DNA from: Oscillospiraceae bacterium
GTDB lineage: Bacteria; Bacillota; Clostridia; Oscillospirales; Ruminococcaceae
NCBI GenBank assembly: GCA_009784825.1
Contig: WQXO01000003.1
Coordinates: 62,001 to 126,000, forward strand
Direction of reading: 5' to 3'
DNA: 64,000 nucleotides
Position numbers and translations under genes: made by a program
Shown here: positions 32,817 through 41,359 of the stretch, piece by piece
Layout: every line of letters begins with the position of its first letter
How positions within the stretch are numbered: position 1 is the stretch's first letter
The notes under the pieces: generated by a model
Databases searched by the model: none
What the model saw: the letters and a program-made list of their open reading frames with translations, nothing else
What the model was told of the DNA's origin: nothing

Positions 32817-35800
32817 ATGAATAAAACAATCTGGAAGAACACGTTCAGGGAGATAAAATCCTCATTAAGCCGTTATTTGTCGATTTTTGCGATAACGGCT
32901 CTCGGTGTGGGTTTTTTCGCAGGGATTACCGCTTCTCCTTATTCTATGAGATATTCTGCGGATAATTATTATGAGCGGCTCAATCTGGCAGACTTCCGCT
33001 TGGTTTCGATATTCGGGTTTGACCAAGATGACGTTCAGTCGATAAAGGAGTTAAACTTCGACAAAATAATATACCCTGCGTATTATTGCGACATGTTTTT
33101 ACATAGAGGCGAGCAAGAAGACACTGTTCGGGTCATGTCGCTCCCGGATGGGAACGATTTTCCTTTAAATAAAATCGAGATTGTTGCAGGGCGGCTTCCC
33201 GAAAACCCGAACGAGTGTATAGTAGACATGAGGTGGTATTCCCCCGACAGGGACACGATAATCGGCGAAACAATTACATTATCACACGGCAGTAAAGACG
33301 GGGACGTTTACGATGTTCTGGCGAATGATACATATACGATTGTGGGGATTATTCGCACGGTGCTTTTCCCGAGCGATGATACGAGGGGGCATACCAATAT
33401 TGGTGCGGGTGTGATTAGTTATGCGGTGTTTATCCCCGAGGTTAATTTCACATTGGATAAATATACGGAAATTTTCGTTTTGTTCGATGAACTGCGGGAA
33501 TATTTAAGCTACACCGACGATTATACTAACGCCGCAGAATTAATAGAGGAACACTTAGACGAATTGGGCAAACAACGTATTGCCGGTCATGTGGACGATA
33601 TTATTGAAGAAGCTTATGACGAGCTTAACAAAGCCGAGCAAGAATTAGCCGATGCGAAAAAGGAAGTCGAGGAGGAACTCAACGACGCCAAGCGGGAGTT
33701 AGACGAGGGCAAGCAAGAATTAGACAAAGCCAAGGAATTACTTGATGAAGCATGGATTGAAATAGAACAGGGCTGGGAGGCGTTATATAAAGCACAAGCT
33801 GAATATAGTAGCGAAATAAGAAACGGCGAATGGGAGCTTATATTTAACCGAGAAGAAATGGTACAGGCTGAGCTTGAATATGAAGCGGCGGTTATGATGT
33901 TCGGGGAGGAAATGCTGTTTCAAACCCGCATGGAGCTTGATTATGGGTGGGCGATGCTGTTGCAAGGTGAGGAAGCGTTGGAGGCGGCTCGTGTTGAGGG
34001 TAGGAGAGAACTCGATAATGCGTCAGCCCTGCTTGATGAACCCATGACCGAATTAAAAGAGGGTATACTCGAATATGAGCAGGGGTTGGCGGATTATGAA
34101 CAAGGCTTGCTTGATTATGCTGAGGGTGAGCGTGAGGCAAGGGAAAAACTCGCTGAAGCTGATGAAGAAATCGCACAAGCCCATGCCGATTTAGCCAAGT
34201 TAATCGACGACTTAAACGACTTACCCGGTTGGTTCATATTTAACCGTGACGGTTTCCCCGGTTACTCGGAATACGGGGAGAACGCCGACAGGGTGGCGAG
34301 TATAGCAAGAGCGTTCCCGCTTTTTTTCTTAATCGTGGCGGCGTTGGTATGCTCAACAACGGTATCACGAATGGTGGAGGAAAATCGGGTACAGGTTGGA
34401 TTGTTTAAGGCGTTGGGTTATTCAAGCAGCACTATTATATTTAAATATATGTTTTATGCGGTGAGTGCGGCGGTCTTAGGGAGTATATTCGGTATATTAG
34501 TCGGAATGAAGCTGTTCCCTTATGTAATTCTGTACGCCTATCAAATGATGTATAACATTCCCGATATGCTCATGCCGTATGATTTAAGGCTTGCGATTAT
34601 TTCATTAACAGCGTCAGGCGGGCTGATTGCAGCAGTGGTATATATTTCAATCCGGAAAGAACTGTCCGAACGCCCCGCACAGTTAATGCGGCCGAAAGCC
34701 CCTAAAAAAGGCAAGCGGGTGTTCCTTGAAAAAATCGGGTTTGTTTGGAACAGACTAAGCTTTTCGAGCAAGGTCACAGTGAGGAATATATTCCGTTATA
34801 AGAGGCGTATGCTTATGACGGTTATCGGAATAGCGGGCTGTACCGCCTTAATGCTGACGGGGTTTGCTTTGAGGAACAGCGTGGGGGATATTGCAGAATT
34901 ACAGTTTAAGAAAATTATACTGAACGACGGTTGGACATATATCGACCACGAGATGAACAACGAGGATAAGGCGAGGTTAGAAGCGGTATTTTCCGAATAT
35001 GGCGGTGAATTGATTTATGCAATGGAAAAAATGATGGTCTGTGAAAAAGATAACCAGCACATTAAATTTATTATGGCGGTTGTGAAAGACGAGCAAGCCG
35101 ATAAGTTCGGCGAATACTTCACGTTTACAAATCGTTTAACCGGCGAGGAATACAGCTTAAACGAAAATGGTGCGATTATCACCGAAAAGTTAGCCAAGCT
35201 GCTTGATATTGATGTAGGCGGTGAAGCGGTAATCAGCCGCTCCGAAACGGAGAAGGTCAGGGTCATAATCGGAGGTATCACCGAGAATTATACAATGCAT
35301 TACATACGAATGACCGAATCCAAATATTATGAATTATTCGGGGAAATGCCTGAATACGGTGTGGCTTTCTTCAATGGTGTTGCGGTTGAGGATAATGATG
35401 AGCTTGCCGCACGGCTTTTAAATGAGGAATTAGTATTCGGGACTGTGTTTATGAGCGATTTCGCAGGCGGCTTTGATGACATGATAAACATGCTTAACCT
35501 TGTAATAATTATATTGGTTTCGGCGGCAGGGACATTATCGCTGATTGTTTTATACAATCTTACTAATATAAACATCTGCGAGAGAATTCGGGAAATCGCT
35601 ACGCTGAAAGTCCTCGGGTTCTACGATGTTGAGGTGGATATGTATATCTTCCGTGAGAACGCCCTGCTCACGCTTATGGGGACGGGGTTCGGGTTGTTCG
35701 GAGGAATATACCTGTCACGGTTTATAATTCAGACAGCTGAGGTTAATGACGTTATGTTCGGCAGGGAAATTCACCCGCTCAGTTTTATTTTAGCGGCATT

Positions 35801-35894
35801 GGTGACAATTGCTTTTTCGACTATGGTGTCGGCGTTCATGCACTTTTACTTAAAAAAGGTCAACATGGCAGAGTCGCTTAAATCAATAGATTAA
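32817..35894 (+). CDS. FtsX-family ABC permease with large extracellular coiled coil
   Basis: The 1025-residue permease has an N-terminal helix near 20-42 and an extracellular domain that includes a long Glu/Lys/Ala-rich coiled coil (about 255-480, repeats such as 'ELDEGKQELDKAKELLDEA'). Two FtsX domains follow, with three helices each ('VAALVCSTTVSRMVEENRVQVGLFKALGYSS' and 'NINICERIREIATLKVLGFYD' as marks). It pairs with the ATPase just upstream. Such exporters handle peptides, lipids or cell-wall signals; the cargo is unknown. The coiled coil could reach into the cell wall. Confidence 0.9.
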   Translation: MNKTIWKNTFREIKSSLSRYLSIFAITALGVGFFAGITASPYSMRYSADNYYERLNLADFRLVSIFGFDQDDVQSIKELNFDKIIYPAYYCDMFLHRGEQEDTVRVMSLPDGNDFPLNKIEIVAGRLPENPNECIVDMRWYSPDRDTIIGETITLSHGSKDGDVYDVLANDTYTIVGIIRTVLFPSDDTRGHTNIGAGVISYAVFIPEVNFTLDKYTEIFVLFDELREYLSYTDDYTNAAELIEEHLDELGKQRIAGHVDDIIEEAYDELNKAEQELADAKKEVEEELNDAKRELDEGKQELDKAKELLDEAWIEIEQGWEALYKAQAEYSSEIRNGEWELIFNREEMVQAELEYEAAVMMFGEEMLFQTRMELDYGWAMLLQGEEALEAARVEGRRELDNASALLDEPMTELKEGILEYEQGLADYEQGLLDYAEGEREAREKLAEADEEIAQAHADLAKLIDDLNDLPGWFIFNRDGFPGYSEYGENADRVASIARAFPLFFLIVAALVCSTTVSRMVEENRVQVGLFKALGYSSSTIIFKYMFYAVSAAVLGSIFGILVGMKLFPYVILYAYQMMYNIPDMLMPYDLRLAIISLTASGGLIAAVVYISIRKELSERPAQLMRPKAPKKGKRVFLEKIGFVWNRLSFSSKVTVRNIFRYKRRMLMTVIGIAGCTALMLTGFALRNSVGDIAELQFKKIILNDGWTYIDHEMNNEDKARLEAVFSEYGGELIYAMEKMMVCEKDNQHIKFIMAVVKDEQADKFGEYFTFTNRLTGEEYSLNENGAIITEKLAKLLDIDVGGEAVISRSETEKVRVIIGGITENYTMHYIRMTESKYYELFGEMPEYGVAFFNGVAVEDNDELAARLLNEELVFGTVFMSDFAGGFDDMINMLNLVIIILVSAAGTLSLIVLYNLTNINICERIREIATLKVLGFYDVEVDMYIFRENALLTLMGTGFGLFGGIYLSRFIIQTAEVNDVMFGREIHPLSFILAALVTIAFSTMVSAFMHFYLKKVNMAESLKSID

Positions 35895-35906
35895 CGGGAG
35901 ATAATT

Positions 35907-36881
35907 ATGAATAAAGACGAAAGATTAGAGCAGGAGATAAAAAAGAAGCTTGTTCCTTTAAGAATATGGTGTGGGATTGTTAATGGAAGTTTAGGTTTGT
36001 TCTGCTTATCGGTTTTATTGCTGATACTGAGCATATTCTTAAAACCGGGCATGGCAATACTTACGGTATTTATTGTTATGTGTGTTGTATCATCTGTGCT
36101 GGTGATTACATTGGGTATAAAAGTCGGCTCTAAGGTTCTCGCTTTCCGTGAATATATCAAAAACAATGTGATGAAGCCCATATTTGAGAGTTATTTCGAT
36201 AATATCACATATTTCCCCAAGCATTATAACACAGGCTGTCAGGGTGAGGGTAATATAATGGTTGAGGGGTGGAGCTTGGCAGAGGGGGAGGATTTGATAC
36301 AAGGGGTGTATAAAGATGTTCCTTTCACTTTTTCCAACACAGAATTGTTCCATGTGCGTGCCAACGGTAACAAGGTTCCGCTATTTAAAGGGCAGTGGCT
36401 GACGTTTGATTTCAAGGTGCCTTTGGAAAGGGCAATAATTCTAAGGGAACGCAATTTCAAACATAGGACGTTCAGAGGAAAAGCACACGCAAAAACACTT
36501 CAAAAGCAGAAATCAAGGAAAGAACGCGACAAACACATTTCAATAAACACCGACAGCACCGAGTTTAATAAGAAGTTTTTCATTATTTCTGAAGACCAGC
36601 ATATGGTTTTTTACGTGCTAACCCCGCATTTTATGGAGTTCCTGTTCCACTTAGACGAAGCGGTTGAAGCGGACACCTCGGTATGCTTTGCGGGAACAAA
36701 GGCGAACTTTGCGTTTAATAACAATAAATATATGTTTGATTTTAAGTCAAACAAGATATTCAGCAATAATTTACTGGAGGAGTTCAAGGAACAGTGTCAC
36801 CGTGAGGCGAAATGTATTACGGCAATAATTGAAGAATTATTAATAAACGAAACATTATTTGAAAAACGAGGAGGAAATTAA
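35907..36881 (+). CDS. DUF3137 membrane protein
   Basis: The 324-residue protein has two membrane helices near residues 24-46 and 50-72. A cytosolic domain carries the DUF3137 features: 'VMKPIFESYFDNITYFP', 'GEDLIQGVYKDVPFTFSNTEL' and 'FKGQWLTFDF'. DUF3137 genes often stand beside lemA, as here, where only two bases separate them, but their function is unknown. The segment around 190-215 is strongly basic. It follows the ABC permease by 12 bases and may share its transcript. Confidence 0.82.
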   Translation: MNKDERLEQEIKKKLVPLRIWCGIVNGSLGLFCLSVLLLILSIFLKPGMAILTVFIVMCVVSSVLVITLGIKVGSKVLAFREYIKNNVMKPIFESYFDNITYFPKHYNTGCQGEGNIMVEGWSLAEGEDLIQGVYKDVPFTFSNTELFHVRANGNKVPLFKGQWLTFDFKVPLERAIILRERNFKHRTFRGKAHAKTLQKQKSRKERDKHISINTDSTEFNKKFFIISEDQHMVFYVLTPHFMEFLFHLDEAVEADTSVCFAGTKANFAFNNNKYMFDFKSNKIFSNNLLEEFKEQCHREAKCITAIIEELLINETLFEKRGGN

Positions 36882-36883
36882 AA

Positions 36884-37441
36884 ATGGAATGGTTATCAAG
36901 TTATTGGTGGGTTATAGTAATAGGGATAATTATGTTAATGCTGATAATCGGGTTTATTAAAACCTACAACAAATTAAAGGTCATGCAGATTAAAGTGAAC
37001 GAAACCTTATCCGGGATTGAGGTCGCACTCGCTAAAAGACATGATATGCTCATAAAAATGCTTGACACTGCGAAAGGTTATATGAAGCATGAGCGGGAAA
37101 CACTGATTGAAACAATTAAGTTCCGCAAGGGCATGAGCATATCCGAGCTTAACGAAGCGAGTGTTAAAATGGACAGTGTTGCCTCGACCATTAATGCAGT
37201 GGCAGAGAGTTATCCCGAGCTGCGTTCGGCTGACGTTTTCAAGGAACTGCAGGTTGGTATAAGAGATGTTGAGCAGCACTTGCAAGCGGCGAGAAGGCTG
37301 TATAACAGCAGCGTTACTTCTTTGAACAATGTTGTCGCGGTTGTCCCTTCCAATATCGTAGCGGGCTTATGCGGCATTAAAAAGGAAGAGTTCTTCGTGG
37401 CTGAGGAATACCAAAAATCCGATGTAAAGATGAGTTTTTAG
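36884..37441 (+). CDS. lemA: LemA family protein
   Basis: The 185-residue protein has one N-terminal membrane helix (about 5-25) followed by a helical bundle with LemA signatures: 'YNKLKVMQIKVNETLSGIEVALAKRHDML', 'YPELRSADVFKELQ', and 'VEQHLQAARRLYNSSVTSLN'. LemA proteins are widespread membrane proteins of unsettled role. The C-terminal part is slightly longer and ends without the common hydrophobic motif. It is coupled to the DUF3137 gene and is the last gene before the secDF promoter. Confidence 0.92.
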   Translation: MEWLSSYWWVIVIGIIMLMLIIGFIKTYNKLKVMQIKVNETLSGIEVALAKRHDMLIKMLDTAKGYMKHERETLIETIKFRKGMSISELNEASVKMDSVASTINAVAESYPELRSADVFKELQVGIRDVEQHLQAARRLYNSSVTSLNNVVAVVPSNIVAGLCGIKKEEFFVAEEYQKSDVKMSF

Positions 37442-37471
37442 CATTTAAAGCACATAAAAATAAAAAAACAC

Positions 37472-37500
37472 TTGACTAATTTTGACAATTGCATTATAAT
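37472..37500 (+). promoter_or_regulatory. promoter of secDF
   Basis: TTGACT, 17 bases, TATAAT. AAGGAG follows at 37534-37539, ahead of a TTG start codon. Confidence 0.8.
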
Positions 37501-37550
37501 GTCATAGTATATATTCAATTTCGTTTAAAAACTAAGGAGTGTAAATTCAA

Positions 37551-39908
37551 TTGAAAAAGATAAAAAAGCCGTATTTTTTTATAATCGTGGCGTTTATAAT
37601 CACATTTTCGGTATTTACCGTAACCGGTTTCTCCACTTATTACGGGGATAACCACACAACATGGATAAAAGGTGTAGAGGACATTCGCTGGGGGATTGAC
37701 ATTCGGGGCGGAGTGGACGTTACCTTTGTTCCGTCGGCGGATTATGCTGAAAATGTTACCAACGACGACATAGATGCGGCGAGGTCAATAATCGAAACAA
37801 GGCTGATTTCAAAGAACATCACCGACTATGAAATCTATCCGGACTATAACAGTAAGCGGATTATTCTGCGTTTCCCGTGGCAATCCGGCGAGGGGAGCTT
37901 TGACCCTGAGGAGGCGGTTAAGGAATTAGGTGAAATGGCACTCCTCACATTCAGAGAGGGTGACGCAAGACCCGGAACAAACGAATATCTTGACCTGCCG
38001 ATAATTATTCAAGGCTCGGATATTGCAAAAGCAACACCGCTGTATGACCCGACTAAGGGATACAATGAGGACGATTATTATGTAGCGTTAGACCTTAATC
38101 AATCGGGAAGAGAAGCATTTTCGGAGGCTACCGGAAGGCTTGTCGGAACAGGTGAAGTCATTTCAATCTGGCTTGACGATTATCGTGTTTCCGCACCGGT
38201 TGTTTCGGCTCATATAGTTGATGGCAGTGCCCAAATCAGCGGAAAATTTTTACGTGAGGAAGCAAAGGACTTAGCGGACAAGATTAACGGTGGTGCGTTA
38301 CCGTTTAGGTTAGAAACTGACAGCATGAGCATAATTAACCCGTCCTTGGGTGAAAGTGCGAGAGATGCAATGGCGATTGCCGGTATAATCGCGTTTATCC
38401 TCATGGCAATCTTTATGATTATCCGGTATAAGCTTCCCGGAATGGCAGCCGTGTTCGGATTAGCGGGGCAGGCGTTCGGTGCATTAGCGGTAATATCCGG
38501 ATTTTTCGGATTTGCGGACAGCTTCACGCTTACTATCCCGGGTATAGCGGGTATTATATTATCAATCGGAATGGGTATTGATGCAAACGTAATTACTGCC
38601 GAGAGAATAAAAGAAGAGCTAAGGGCGGGTAAATCACTTGACGGTGCGTTACAGTCCGGCTATAAGCGGGCGTTCAGTGCAATTTTTGACAGTAATATCA
38701 CGCTTATTATAATTGCATTTATTCTGATGGGTGCATTCGGAACACCTGACAGCTTCGCCGCAAAAATTCTTTCCCCGATATTCTTTATGTTCGGGCCGAG
38801 TACGGCGGGACCGATTTACTCATTCGGTTTCACATTAGTCATCGGTGCAGTTTTGAACTTCATATTCGGCGTATTCGCATCAAGGGTGATGATTTATTCA
38901 ATATCACGCTTCAAAAAGTTAAGAAATCCCGCTTTATACGGTGGATATAAGAATGAAGAGCAAAAGGAAAAAGACAAGAACAAGCAGATTTTCGATGCAG
39001 TTGCCAATAAGAAAAGGTTCTTCGTTCCGCCGGTCGTTGTGCTTGTGACAGCTGTTGCGGTTATGTTAGTATTCGGTTTGCAGGTTGCAATCGAGTTTAA
39101 GGGCGGCACAATAATCAGCTATAACTATGAGGGTGAAATTAACGAAGCCCGTGTAAAAACTGCAGTTGAAGAATTAGGCAAAGGAACGGTTAATGTTAAG
39201 TTAGGCTCTTCGATTATATCAGAAACAAAAACCGTAACCATCGAATTCACCTCGGACGAGGGGTTGACTGCAGAAAAACAATATGAGCTTTCGCAAAAGT
39301 TAGAGGAAACCTTCCCCGAGAACAATTTGGTTTTGGAAGGCTCGCAGGACGTTAATCCCACAATGGGGCGAACCTTCTTCTTAAAATGTCTGGTAGCGGT
39401 AATATTCTCATTCGCTGTATTGGTGCTGTATATTGCACTCAGGTTCAAGAAAATCAGCGGCTGGTCAGCGGGAATGTTTGCAATCGTCGCTTTGTTAAAT
39501 AACGTAATGATTGTGTTTGCGGCGTTTATATTCTTCCGATTTGCGATTGACGCTAACTTCATGGCGGTAGTATTAACAATATTAGGTTATTCGATTAACG
39601 ATACCATAGTTATATATGACAGAATCCGTGAAAACCGAGGTTTATTCGGTAAGCGGGTGGGCAGTCGTGAACTTGTCAACCGGAGTATATCTCAATCATT
39701 CACAAGGTCGCTTAACACCTCGGGAACTACTGCATTAGCTATGGTTGTCATATGTATCGTCGCTGTAATTATGGGAGTCAACTCGATTATATCGTTTGCA
39801 TTCCCGCTTGTAATCGGCATTGGCTCGGGCTTCGTATCATCGTTGTATATTGCAGGACCGTTATGGGTGACGTGGCAGGAATTCAAAGAAAAGAAGAAAT
39901 CAGCATAA
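37551..39908 (+). CDS. secDF: fused SecDF protein translocase subunit
   Basis: The 785-residue protein joins SecD (about 1-460) and SecF (about 490-785) in one chain with 12 helices. SecDF uses the ion gradient to help proteins cross the membrane after SecA. 'DIRWGIDIRGGVDVTF' and 'LGEMALLTFREG' are SecD motifs. 'GIAGIILSIGMGIDANVITAERIKEEL' is the conserved helix with Asp, and 'GYSINDTIVIYDRIRENRG' is the matching SecF part. The start is TTG with AAGGAG 11 bases upstream. It has its own promoter and a weak hairpin terminator at 39924-39941. Confidence 0.95.
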   Translation: MKKIKKPYFFIIVAFIITFSVFTVTGFSTYYGDNHTTWIKGVEDIRWGIDIRGGVDVTFVPSADYAENVTNDDIDAARSIIETRLISKNITDYEIYPDYNSKRIILRFPWQSGEGSFDPEEAVKELGEMALLTFREGDARPGTNEYLDLPIIIQGSDIAKATPLYDPTKGYNEDDYYVALDLNQSGREAFSEATGRLVGTGEVISIWLDDYRVSAPVVSAHIVDGSAQISGKFLREEAKDLADKINGGALPFRLETDSMSIINPSLGESARDAMAIAGIIAFILMAIFMIIRYKLPGMAAVFGLAGQAFGALAVISGFFGFADSFTLTIPGIAGIILSIGMGIDANVITAERIKEELRAGKSLDGALQSGYKRAFSAIFDSNITLIIIAFILMGAFGTPDSFAAKILSPIFFMFGPSTAGPIYSFGFTLVIGAVLNFIFGVFASRVMIYSISRFKKLRNPALYGGYKNEEQKEKDKNKQIFDAVANKKRFFVPPVVVLVTAVAVMLVFGLQVAIEFKGGTIISYNYEGEINEARVKTAVEELGKGTVNVKLGSSIISETKTVTIEFTSDEGLTAEKQYELSQKLEETFPENNLVLEGSQDVNPTMGRTFFLKCLVAVIFSFAVLVLYIALRFKKISGWSAGMFAIVALLNNVMIVFAAFIFFRFAIDANFMAVVLTILGYSINDTIVIYDRIRENRGLFGKRVGSRELVNRSISQSFTRSLNTSGTTALAMVVICIVAVIMGVNSIISFAFPLVIGIGSGFVSSLYIAGPLWVTWQEFKEKKKSA

Positions 39909-39923
39909 CAATATAAATATAAT

Positions 39924-39950
39924 GGGTGGTTAATACCACCCGTTATATAT
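39924..39950 (+). terminator. weak terminator after secDF
   Basis: GGGTGG pairs with CCACCC around six bases and is followed by GTTATATAT rather than a clean T-run. Confidence 0.5.
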
Positions 39951-39964
39951 AATCGGTGATAATT

Positions 39965-40741
39965 ATGAAAATCGGTGTATCCACAGCTTCTTTATACCCC
40001 ATGCACACAGAGGATGCTCTGTTAGAAATTGCAAGGCTCGGTGTAAAAAATGCAGAAATATTCTTAAACTGCAACTCCGAATTATCGGGGGCGGTTTTTT
40101 CCGATTTGAAGAGCATTATCAAAGAATATGACATGAACATTATATCTGTCCACCCGTTTTCCTCGCCTATGGAAACGGTGCATATCTTCTCGTCATACGA
40201 CCGCCGTGTCACCGAAATGTTAGACTTATATAAAAGATACTTTTCGCTGATGAACCAATTCGGGGCGAAAATCTTTGTAATTCACGGGGCAATCGCAAGT
40301 GCGAAGTGTTCAGATGAGCGGTATGTAGAACGATTTCATCAATTAATCAAGGCGGGGCAGGAATATGGTATTACCGTAGCACAGGAGAACGTCAGCTATT
40401 GCAGAAGCGGAAAACTGCCTTTCTTAGAAATGCTGTCGCATGAACTCGGCGATGAAATTAAGTTTGTCCTTGACATTAAACAAGCACGGCGGAGCGATTT
40501 ACATATACATGACATGATAAAGAGCTTAGGGAACAAAATCGTTCATTTACACTTAAGCGACGCTGATGAAGACAGGGACTGCCTGCCCATAGGTCAGGGA
40601 GTGTTCGATTTTGCGGAATTGTTTAATGAGTTGAAGTTGCAAGGATACACGGGTGATGCAGTAGTCGAGTTATACCGTGAAAACTATGGCGATTATTCCG
40701 AATTGGCGGATTCTATCATAACATTAGAGAAATTGTTGTAA
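39965..40741 (+). CDS. sugar-phosphate isomerase/epimerase-like TIM-barrel protein
   Basis: The 258-residue protein belongs to the AP-endonuclease-2-like TIM barrel family. It shows 'KIGVSTASLYP', 'FVIHGAIAS', 'ITVAQENVSY' with a likely metal Glu, 'FVLDIKQARRSD' and 'VHLHLSDADEDRDCLPIGQG' with metal His/Asp, then 'VVELY'. Members convert sugars or repair DNA; the small size and motifs favour an isomerase or epimerase. The substrate is unknown. The ATG at 39965 has GGTGA five bases upstream; an in-frame GTG nine bases earlier is less likely. Confidence 0.82.
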   Translation: MKIGVSTASLYPMHTEDALLEIARLGVKNAEIFLNCNSELSGAVFSDLKSIIKEYDMNIISVHPFSSPMETVHIFSSYDRRVTEMLDLYKRYFSLMNQFGAKIFVIHGAIASAKCSDERYVERFHQLIKAGQEYGITVAQENVSYCRSGKLPFLEMLSHELGDEIKFVLDIKQARRSDLHIHDMIKSLGNKIVHLHLSDADEDRDCLPIGQGVFDFAELFNELKLQGYTGDAVVELYRENYGDYSELADSIITLEKLL

Positions 40742-40746
40742 AAGGC

Positions 40747-40775
40747 TTGCATAATTATACATATTGTGTTATAAT
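40747..40775 (+). promoter_or_regulatory. promoter of nrdR
   Basis: TTGCAT, 17 bases, TATAAT, about 34 bases before the nrdR start codon. The start codon is at 40809, preceded by AAGGT. Confidence 0.75.
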
Positions 40776-40808
40776 AAAGCAGCAACTACAAGAAAGAAGG
40801 TACACTAC

Positions 40809-41261
40809 ATGATATGTCCCGAATGTAATCACGATGACAGCAAGGTCATTGATTCACGCCATACCGAGAACCGCATTCGCCGTCGGAGAGAGTGCTTGAA
40901 CTGTACATCAAGGTTCACGACTTATGAAATCATCGAGGATATGCCGATAATGGTGTTAAAAAAGGACAACACCATCGAACCGTTTGACGTGCAGAAATTA
41001 ACGGAGCGGGTTCTGCGCGCGACTGTAAAACGCCCTGTCAAGCTTAAAACCGTCGAAAGCATGGTAGAGGGTATTCAAGCCGAGTTCAAGAACAAGCTGC
41101 AAAGGGAAGTCAGCTCTGAGAAAATCGGCGAAATGGTTTTAAAGAAGCTCAAGGACATTGACCATGTGGCGTATGTCCGCTTTGCGTCAGTTTATCGTGA
41201 ATTCGATGATATTGAAAGTTTCTTGAAAATTATCACGGAATTATCATCTGAATCACCGTAA
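40809..41261 (+). CDS. nrdR: transcriptional repressor NrdR
   Basis: NrdR represses ribonucleotide reductase genes in response to ATP and dATP. The 150-residue protein has an N-terminal zinc ribbon with 'MICPECNHDDSKVIDSRH' and 'RRRECLNCTSRFTTYE', then the ATP-cone domain from about residue 48 ('VLKKDNTIEPFDVQKLTERVLRA'). It ends with 'VAYVRFASVYREFDDIESF'. Length is normal. I trimmed 15 residues of upstream frame because they overlap the promoter. No NrdR box was identified in the window. Confidence 0.96.
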   Translation: MICPECNHDDSKVIDSRHTENRIRRRRECLNCTSRFTTYEIIEDMPIMVLKKDNTIEPFDVQKLTERVLRATVKRPVKLKTVESMVEGIQAEFKNKLQREVSSEKIGEMVLKKLKDIDHVAYVRFASVYREFDDIESFLKIITELSSESP

Positions 41262-41290
41262 ACTGTAATATATTTGTAATAATTTCCATA

Positions 41291-41319
41291 TTGATTTTAC
41301 CCGTATTATGTGATATAAT
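41291..41319 (+). promoter_or_regulatory. promoter of the Asp/Arg-rich lipoprotein gene
   Basis: TTGATT, 17 bases, TATAAT. An AAGGAGG lies ahead of the start codon at 41360. A CCCGTA...TACGGG inverted repeat (41300-41325) spans the -10 box and could be an operator. Confidence 0.75.
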
Positions 41320-41359
41320 GTACGGGTAAGTTATTTTTCTATTTTTAAGGAGGACTATT

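Noticed and set aside
39956..39964. GTG start three codons upstream for the TIM-barrel epimerase
   Set aside because: The ribosome site GGTGA is best spaced for the ATG at 39965 and would overlap the GTG.
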